Assembly (NCBI GenBank): GCA_007119095.1
Contig: SKQI01000146.1
Span: 1-10,630, forward strand
Reading direction: 5' to 3'
From: Wenzhouxiangella sp.
Lineage (GTDB): Bacteria; Pseudomonadota; Gammaproteobacteria; Xanthomonadales; Wenzhouxiangellaceae
Length of the DNA: 10,630 nt
This document shows positions 7,101-10,630 of the stretch, piece after piece. Under the pieces are notes generated by a model. It worked only from the letters and a program-made list of their open reading frames with translations, did no database searches and was not told the origin of the DNA. How positions within the stretch are numbered: position 1 is the first letter of the stretch; the number at the start of each line of letters is the position of its first letter. The translations under genes and the position numbers were made by a program.

Positions 7101-8166
7101 CAATACCGTTGACGCCATCGCTGGTGCCATTATCCAGCGGGTGCCACTGACTACCATCAAAGCGGGCAAGGTTGTTGACGGTGACCCCGCCGATTTCGGC
7201 GATTTGGCCGCCAACAATCAGATCTCCATTGAACTCGGCCATGGCGTGGATGCTGGGCTGGGGAGCGTCCGGTGACAGAGGTTGCGGGTTGATGCCAATC
7301 CAGCTCTCACCGTCCCAGGCGGCGATCCGTCGAGAGGTCTGGCCGCCGATGGCGCTGAACGAGCCGGTCACATAAAGCCGCTCTTCGGTTGCCAGCAGCC
7401 CCTCGATCCACTCGACAGTTTCGGTCTCGCCCAGGGCATGCCAGCCGCTGCCGTCAAAACGCGCGATGTTCAAGACCGGGGTGCCGCCGGCTTCTCCGAA
7501 ACTGCCGGCAACGTAAAGGTCGCCCTGGAAAACAGCCAGGTCTTTGACAAAGACTTGTGCGCTGGTAGTGCCAAGATTGAGCCCTGAGCCCCGGTCGTCG
7601 CCAAATGGCAGCCAGCGATAGCCATCGAAACGGGCCAAAGCCATGGAGGCGAAACCGCCGACGGCGGAAAAGTAGCCGCCAACGACCAACTCATCGCGGT
7701 AAATCACGGCGGCACCAATCGGCCTGTCAGGACCGACACCCGGTACATCCGGCTGCCAGCCAAACGGCAGCGGACTCGCCTGCACTGTTGCCAGCAGGCT
7801 GTCGTTTTCGTCTCGGACATCGAAATGCACCGAGGAGGGCACGCGGCTGAGACTGAGCAGTGTCACCCGATCTTCAATCACCCGATGTTCGACGATGCGG
7901 TCCGGAAGCCCCTGCACTCGAACCTGGAGCTGAGCAGGGCGCTCGCCGCGCCAGACAACGGCGTGGGTGGCACCACCTTCATCGATCTCATTCAGGGCGA
8001 AGGCGTGCAGCAGCGTCTCTTCAGCCATGCTTGAGTGACTGAGGAGCAGTCCAAGCAGGCCCGGGATCAGCCAGGGCAGCCTGTGGGTCGGACCTTTCGG
8101 CAGCCGACCAAGGCGCCATCGGCGAGGGCGTTGCGACAGTCTGTCGAGAAATGTTTCCAGGCGCAC
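4180..8166 (-). CDS. Large secreted repeat protein with Ig-like C-terminal domain, function unknown
   Basis: With the GTG start at 8166 the product has 1328 residues. Residues 1-48 look like a long signal peptide: an Arg-rich n-region, hydrophobic LPWLIPGLLGLLL (30-42), then SSMA before EE. A unique region of about 100 residues follows. From about 150 to 1215 there are some 20 degenerate repeats of 45-65 residues, with consensus 'L.vGG.F...GG....LARFDG..W..L' (for example NIARFDGSGWHALG, YLARWNGQQWEAID). Similar repeats occur in proteins annotated as Rax2/'cortical marker' or kelch-like beta-propellers; that link is from memory. Residues 1220-1319 look like an Ig-like bacterial repeat domain with two cysteines, and the chain ends ELFQDRFSE. 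No catalytic motif was recognised. The frame stays open up to 8649; an ATG at 8337 (1385 residues) is the main alternative. I prefer the GTG because GGAG lies 9 bases upstream, it puts a signal peptide at the N-terminus, and the extra codons look non-coding. Confidence 0.85.
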   Translation of the reverse strand: MRLETFLDRLSQRPRRWRLGRLPKGPTHRLPWLIPGLLGLLLSHSSMAEETLLHAFALNEIDEGGATHAVVWRGERPAQLQVRVQGLPDRIVEHRVIEDRVTLLSLSRVPSSVHFDVRDENDSLLATVQASPLPFGWQPDVPGVGPDRPIGAAVIYRDELVVGGYFSAVGGFASMALARFDGYRWLPFGDDRGSGLNLGTTSAQVFVKDLAVFQGDLYVAGSFGEAGGTPVLNIARFDGSGWHALGETETVEWIEGLLATEERLYVTGSFSAIGGQTSRRIAAWDGESWIGINPQPLSPDAPQPSIHAMAEFNGDLIVGGQIAEIGGVTVNNLARFDGSQWHPLDNGTSDGVNGIVRALQVFQDHLIVAGGFSEAGGEPANRVAAWDGVAWGGLAVANNSFDGPILTLALVNDQLAAGGEFSGGLAFFGSSGSWAPASDLFNLRVIQDVGFLTALDHLLVVSGTSIFDTAPVGEATVFLYHPLGFWTAAGERFQRRLFDFVAGTPVSFFGFGNTLLAGGYRMWAPNLKDTAVYSYWDGQSWRGADFITEPGYTRAHQFIEFQDELYFAGSFLTVNGQTFNGLARFDGESWQPLPGPAGVGVERDIAAPTATLSMIEYQGQLVIGGPFDRAGGLPADGLARWDGETLRPFDAALVDKPSGLIRTMAVLDDTLYMGGALQWSNNDRIFLAGFNGEEWLPRPGSEGPRLNSSVLRMIEFNGELVLTGFFSRVDDEYVGSAVRFDGTEFLRFPGVPSEAPPQGQGGIFFSDFIPDGDDLLIAGRMSLDDGPYEYQLIRWDGENWGERLPDIPAIFADMTWTGALWLTRVNGQLHALARFNLSGFPNYAEVFAFDGDAWHPIIPLPEQLPTSAWSVPARINSAAWLGDQLMLGGEFSRSQGHLADYLVAFDGERWTPLAPENSPNGEILVLKQHEGWLYVGGHFTEIGGDSMPYLARWNGQQWEAIDGLNGPVHTIEFHQGELHVGGEFSQASAIQVNFLARHDGQQWHPLTASGQAAGVNCGNACSDPQVWALKSLGDELAVGGRFVETGNTPSGGVARWNGEDWIAPWQGGDLRPFGEVRGFEGFDDQLMVASTGVSSPNFQRFFPSLMFWSGSDWETLLGFEDVDRPLGGIVPIKRLGDELWVGETYQASQNRGTELRRYEKGHWANFAAPSDGLLRGASQIPRTHTIVPWDNGVAIAGEWLTVGRLGSQSFSRWLPEPAEVRIDSLSAPLIPSGGSVSVVVAVDGEVRRPRGGVVIVESENGERCDTVHSEPLGSTVRVFECELTLEGGGAVNISARYLASASHETAQSAPARILVGVAAELFQDRFSE

Positions 8167-8254
8167 AGTCTCAAGCTCCAGTTGAAGATCAGGGTTGGCG
8201 TCCAAGCTGGCAGTCCCCCCTTTCAGCACGGATGCCCGGCCTCGGAATGGTACG

Positions 8255-8310
8255 GGCGCTGGCGCTGAAAGCGTTAGGTCCAGAACGACAGAGGCGCTGG
8301 ACTGAAACGA
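8255..8310. repeat. Imperfect direct repeat, candidate AraC-type operator
   Basis: GGCGCTGG-CG-CTGAAA-GCG (8255-8273) recurs as GGCGCTGG-A-CTGAAA-CGA (8293-8310), 38 bases apart start to start. A third CTGAAA lies on the opposite strand at 8221-8226. AraC-family proteins typically bind direct repeats of about this length in such divergent regions, so this is a reasonable operator candidate for the adjacent regulator. The second copy overlaps the candidate -35 box. Confidence 0.35.
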
Positions 8311-8326
8311 CAGCAGCACCGATAAT
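8298..8326 (+). promoter_or_regulatory. Possible promoter of the AraC-family gene
   Basis: TGGACT (8298-8303, 4 of 6 to TTGACA) is followed after 17 bases by GATAAT (8321-8326, 5 of 6 to TATAAT). Transcription would begin near 8333, only a few bases before the ATG at 8336, so the message would be leaderless or nearly so. This fits the absence of a good ribosome site before that ATG, but the match is modest. Confidence 0.35.
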
Positions 8327-8335
8327 CCGGGCGGC

Positions 8336-9391
8336 ATGTCCAAACCTTCACCTATCTCCGATGTTGGTATTGGCCAGTTTCTGGCCCGCGCCAGCAATCC
8401 TGGTGCGAGCGTCAGCGAACGGGTGGCCGAGTGGCAGGGCTGCCTGTCAGAACTGGTGTTGCCGGTCAGGGCGGAGGTTGATTTCGCACCAGGCGAAGCG
8501 CCTGTGGTTGGTGATTTTCGGGCCAGCCTGCGCCTTGGCCGCTTCGGCCCCTCGGGCTGGCTGGCGATCGATGCCTCGGCCCAGATTCTGCATCGGGGTC
8601 CCGAGGAGATTGCAGCAGGCACGGGACCTTGGCTGTTCGTCAGCACCATGACGCGTGGCCATGGCTGGTTGAATGCGCGCGGCAGGCGCGAGCTGGTCGA
8701 GACCGGGCAAACCGTATTTGTCGATTCCGCTCAGAGCTACAGCCTGGAGTTCGACGCCGATTTTGCCTTCGTATCCGCCATGCTGCCGCGTGCCGACCTG
8801 CTGGCCTTGCAGCCTCATGCGCCCGGCGCACACGCCAGCAAGGTTCGCGAGCCGGTAGGCGCTGCCCTGCATTCCTTTCTCAAATCCCTTGCCAACCCGG
8901 CCGACCTGGCCGAAAACGAACCGTGGGGCAATGGACGTCGTTTGTACGACCACTTTGTCGGCCTGGTCTTGAGTGCGATCGAGCCCATCGCGCTGGCGTC
9001 GGCCAGCGATCCGGCTTCCAGCCAGCAAATCCTGCTCAGTCGTATCCAGAGCAGCTTGTTGGCAGCGCTGCCGCAGCGGCACCTCACCAGCGCATGGATT
9101 GCCGAGCGGTTCGGCTTGTCGGTCCGCCAGGTGCAGCGACTGTTCCAGTCGCAGGGCACGACCGTGGCCAGGTGGCTGCTGGGTCAACGGCTTGAGCGCT
9201 GCGCCGAGGCCTTGGCCGATCCAGTACATGCGAACCTCACCATTGGTGATATTGCCCAGCATTGGGGGTTCAGCGATCTGTCCTATTTCAGCCGGTGTTT
9301 CTCCAGACGCTATGGTGTGCAGCCGGGTCAGTTCCGCGAAGCCAGGGCGATGCCTGAGCCGGCGGCGGAAGGTTGGGGCACCGTTAGCTAA
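8336..9391 (+). CDS. AraC-family transcriptional regulator
   Basis: This is a 351-residue DNA-binding regulator. The N-terminal part (about 30-190) has the pattern of the AraC-binding-like sensor domain found in XylS/FeaR-type proteins: LGRFGPSGWLAIDASAQILHRGP, GRRELVETGQTVFVDSAQSYSLEF, and VSAMLPRADL near 146-155. The C-terminal part holds two helix-turn-helix motifs: LTSAWIAERFGLSVRQVQRLF (250-270) and LTIGDIAQHWGFSDLSYFSRCF (301-322), the second followed by the family signature ending FSRRYGVQPGQFR. The ligand cannot be deduced. It is divergent from the large secreted repeat protein, the obvious candidate target, and probably autoregulates. Its ATG sits in a CATG in which the opposite strand also offers an ATG for the neighbour (8337). 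The ribosome site is weak. A later start is possible but would cut into the sensor domain. Confidence 0.93.
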   Translation: MSKPSPISDVGIGQFLARASNPGASVSERVAEWQGCLSELVLPVRAEVDFAPGEAPVVGDFRASLRLGRFGPSGWLAIDASAQILHRGPEEIAAGTGPWLFVSTMTRGHGWLNARGRRELVETGQTVFVDSAQSYSLEFDADFAFVSAMLPRADLLALQPHAPGAHASKVREPVGAALHSFLKSLANPADLAENEPWGNGRRLYDHFVGLVLSAIEPIALASASDPASSQQILLSRIQSSLLAALPQRHLTSAWIAERFGLSVRQVQRLFQSQGTTVARWLLGQRLERCAEALADPVHANLTIGDIAQHWGFSDLSYFSRCFSRRYGVQPGQFREARAMPEPAAEGWGTVS

Positions 9392-9466
9392 ATTGTCGGG
9401 CTGAAAAAAGTCGGCGCTTTCGTTGTCTGCGGTTTTCAAAAACCCGGGCGCTCAGGCTTGGCGGAA

Positions 9467-9498
9467 ATGACATCAGGCTGTCCCGATACGGGCATAAT
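9467..9498 (+). promoter_or_regulatory. Weak promoter-like pair upstream of the ETF-QO gene
   Basis: ATGACA (9467-9472) and CATAAT (9493-9498) are each 5 of 6 to consensus but lie 20 bases apart, longer than the usual 16-18. The -10 box is 54 bases before the ATG at 9553. The rest of the 161-base gap after the AraC-family gene holds a small hairpin (9509-9524) and an A-rich stretch (9533-9551) with no real Shine-Dalgarno sequence. Confidence 0.3.
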
Positions 9499-9508
9499 TG
9501 GGGTGCAG

Positions 9509-9524
9509 CGGGCGTTGCTGCCCG
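9509..9524 (+). repeat. Small hairpin in the presumed 5' leader of the ETF-QO gene
   Basis: CGGGC-GTTGCT-GCCCG forms a 5-base GC stem with a 6-base loop between the candidate promoter and the start codon. It is short and no T-run follows, so it is unlikely to be a terminator. A leader role is only a possibility. Confidence 0.2.
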
Positions 9525-9552
9525 ATTGATCCAAACAAAACGAAAACGAATC

Positions 9553-10630
9553 ATGTCCGAACGTGAAATCATGGAGTACGACGTTGTCGTCGTCGGGGCT
9601 GGCCCGGCCGGGCTGGCCTGTGCCATTCGCTTGAAGCAGCTAAAGGACGATCTCAACGTCTGCGTGATTGAAAAGGCCAGCGAAATTGGTGCCCACATCC
9701 TCTCCGGGGCGGTGATCGAGCCGGAGCCGCTGGATCAGTTGATCGAGGGCTGGCGCGACGACCCGCCGCCGATCTGCGTGCCGGCCGGGACAGATGAATT
9801 CTTGCTGCTGTCGAAAACCGGCAAGCGCAAGCTGCCGACCCCGCCGCAGCAAAACAACCACGGCAACTTCATTGTCTCGCTCGGTGCGATGTGCGCCTGG
9901 CTGGCGCCCAAGGCCGAGGCGCTGGGCGTGGACCTGTTTCCGGGCTTTGCCGCAGCCGACCTTGCCTACGACGAGGCCGGCGCGGTCAAGGGCGTGATCA
10001 TCGGCGACATGGGTCTGGATCGGCAGGGTAATGAAAAGGACAGCTACGTCCAGGGCATCGAGATCCATGCCGCCGTCACCGTGCTGGGTGAGGGCTGTCG
10101 TGGACATCTGAGCAAGCGCGCGATCGCGAAATACAAGCTCGATGCGGACTGCGACCCGCAGACCTATGGCATTGGCATGAAGGAGCTGTGGCAGCTGCCG
10201 GAAGGCCGGGTTGAGCCGGGCCGGATCCAGCATACGGTCGGCTGGCCGCTGCCCAGATCCATCTACGGTGGCAGCTTTGTCTATCACCTGGACAAGAACC
10301 GGATTGCGTTGGGTTTCGTCTGCGGCCTTGACTACCAGGACCCGAACTTCACCCCATTTGAAGCCTTCCAGCAGTTCAAGCACCACCCGATGATGCGCGA
10401 ACTGCTCGACGGCGGAGAAATTCTGTCGGCCGGTGCCCGGGCCCTGGTCGAAGGTGGCTACCAGTCGCTGCCGAAGGTGGAATTGCCCGGCGCGATCCTG
10501 ATCGGCGATTCGGCCGGCCTGCTCAACGTGCCCAAGATCAAGGGCACCCACCAGGCGATGAAATCCGGCATGCTGGCCGCCGAGCACCTGGCCGACAAGC
10601 TGTCTGCCGAAGGCTTCGATGCGCGGCTGC
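9553..10630 (+). CDS. Electron-transfer flavoprotein:ubiquinone oxidoreductase (ETF-QO), N-terminal 359 residues (runs off right edge)
   Basis: This membrane-associated flavo-iron-sulfur enzyme passes electrons from ETF, reduced by acyl-CoA and other dehydrogenases, to ubiquinone. The N-terminal Rossmann motif binding FAD is EYDVVVVGAGPAGLA, with GAGPAG at 15-20. Strong family segments follow: IGAHILSGAVIEP (45-57), NNHGNFIVSLG (101-111), VTVLGEGCRGHL (175-186), QTYGIGMKELW (203-213), HTVGWPLPRSIYGGSFVYHL (227-246), GLDYQDP (258-264) and NVPKIKGTHQAMKSGMLAAE (325-344). The colinear match to human ETFDH, recalled from memory, is extensive. Family members have about 540-550 residues; the C-terminal 4Fe-4S cysteine region lies beyond the window. 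The ATG at 9553 gives MSEREIMEYD, which fits other bacterial members; the ATG at 9571 is an alternative. No etfA or etfB is visible nearby, and the gene seems functionally unrelated to its left neighbours. Confidence 0.95.
   Translation, partial: MSEREIMEYDVVVVGAGPAGLACAIRLKQLKDDLNVCVIEKASEIGAHILSGAVIEPEPLDQLIEGWRDDPPPICVPAGTDEFLLLSKTGKRKLPTPPQQNNHGNFIVSLGAMCAWLAPKAEALGVDLFPGFAAADLAYDEAGAVKGVIIGDMGLDRQGNEKDSYVQGIEIHAAVTVLGEGCRGHLSKRAIAKYKLDADCDPQTYGIGMKELWQLPEGRVEPGRIQHTVGWPLPRSIYGGSFVYHLDKNRIALGFVCGLDYQDPNFTPFEAFQQFKHHPMMRELLDGGEILSAGARALVEGGYQSLPKVELPGAILIGDSAGLLNVPKIKGTHQAMKSGMLAAEHLADKLSAEGFDARL

Larger units (their letters stand above)
8167..8335. promoter_or_regulatory. Divergent intergenic region between the repeat-protein gene and the AraC-family regulator
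   Basis: If the repeat-protein gene starts at the GTG, 169 bases separate the two divergent genes. The minus-strand frame remains open here, but its codons include many that are uncommon in the neighbours (TTA, CTA, TCA, GTA, GGA, CGA), and the translation lacks a charged n-region before its hydrophobic start. I read it as a shared control region. It holds the ribosome site of the repeat-protein gene (GGAG, minus strand, 8176-8179), a direct repeat and a promoter-like pair facing the regulator. I found no convincing minus-strand promoter. Confidence 0.55.

Noticed and set aside
8152..8166. Twin-arginine (Tat) signal in the repeat protein
   Set aside because: PRRWRLG has an Arg pair, but the next consensus positions are poor and the hydrophobic region starts about 14 residues later; a general Sec-type signal is the simpler reading.
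8167..8649. Upstream extension of the repeat-protein frame to an ATG at 8649 (1489 residues)
   Set aside because: It would run antisense through the first 314 bases of the well-supported AraC-family gene, its extra residues show no secretion signal, and a GTG with a good ribosome site and signal peptide lies downstream.
8447..9439. 330-codon open frame on the minus strand across the regulator gene
   Set aside because: The plus strand codes for a clear AraC protein with both helix-turn-helix motifs. The antisense frame is Gln/Arg/Ala-rich with no domain, as expected from high GC.
9431..9444. GGTTTT-CA-AAAACC as a terminator for the AraC-family gene
   Set aside because: Only about 5 AT-rich pairs can form with a 4-base loop, and no T-run follows on either strand.
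9640..10587. 315-codon minus-strand frame opposite ETF-QO
   Set aside because: The plus strand matches ETF-QO colinearly through the whole stretch, so this is an antisense shadow.

Overview
The window is GC-rich and gene-dense, and reads like the chromosome of a gammaproteobacterium. The arrangement ybbP-ybbA facing away from tesA is the same as in Escherichia coli. The high GC, an Ig-like secreted-protein domain and the tail LFQDRFSE fit a Xanthomonadales/Chromatiales-type organism such as a Wenzhouxiangella relative. That lineage call is inference from memory of similar proteins. No RNA genes, insertion sequences, CRISPR arrays or integration sites were seen.

Left part (1-3481, minus strand): a three-gene unit read right to left. 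It holds the ABC ATPase YbbA, the FtsX-type permease YbbP (4-base ATGA overlap) and, 7 bases further on, the start of a MATE-family exporter that runs off the left edge. Divergent from it is the periplasmic SGNH hydrolase TesA (3470-4114, plus). The start codons of ybbA and tesA lie inside each other's 5' ends, so there is no intergenic region. Each gene's upstream control DNA must lie in the other's coding sequence, where an 18-base near-perfect palindrome (3389-3406) sits upstream of tesA. Together YbbA, YbbP and TesA probably form an envelope system that handles hydrophobic or lipid-like molecules.

Middle (4180-8335): one very large minus-strand gene for a secreted protein of about 1328 residues. 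It has a signal peptide, about 20 degenerate repeats of the type GGxF..AGG....LARFDG..W..L, one Ig-like domain and a short terminal motif. No function can be assigned. It is convergent with tesA and divergent from an AraC-family regulator (8336-9391, plus). The roughly 170 bases between them hold an imperfect direct repeat and a possible promoter, which suggests, without proving, that the regulator controls itself and the repeat protein. This regulator/secreted-protein pair is the least described part of the window.

Right part (9392-10630): a 161-base intergenic stretch with a weak promoter-like pair, then the first 359 residues of electron-transfer flavoprotein:ubiquinone oxidoreductase, running off the right edge. 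It is a housekeeping respiratory enzyme.
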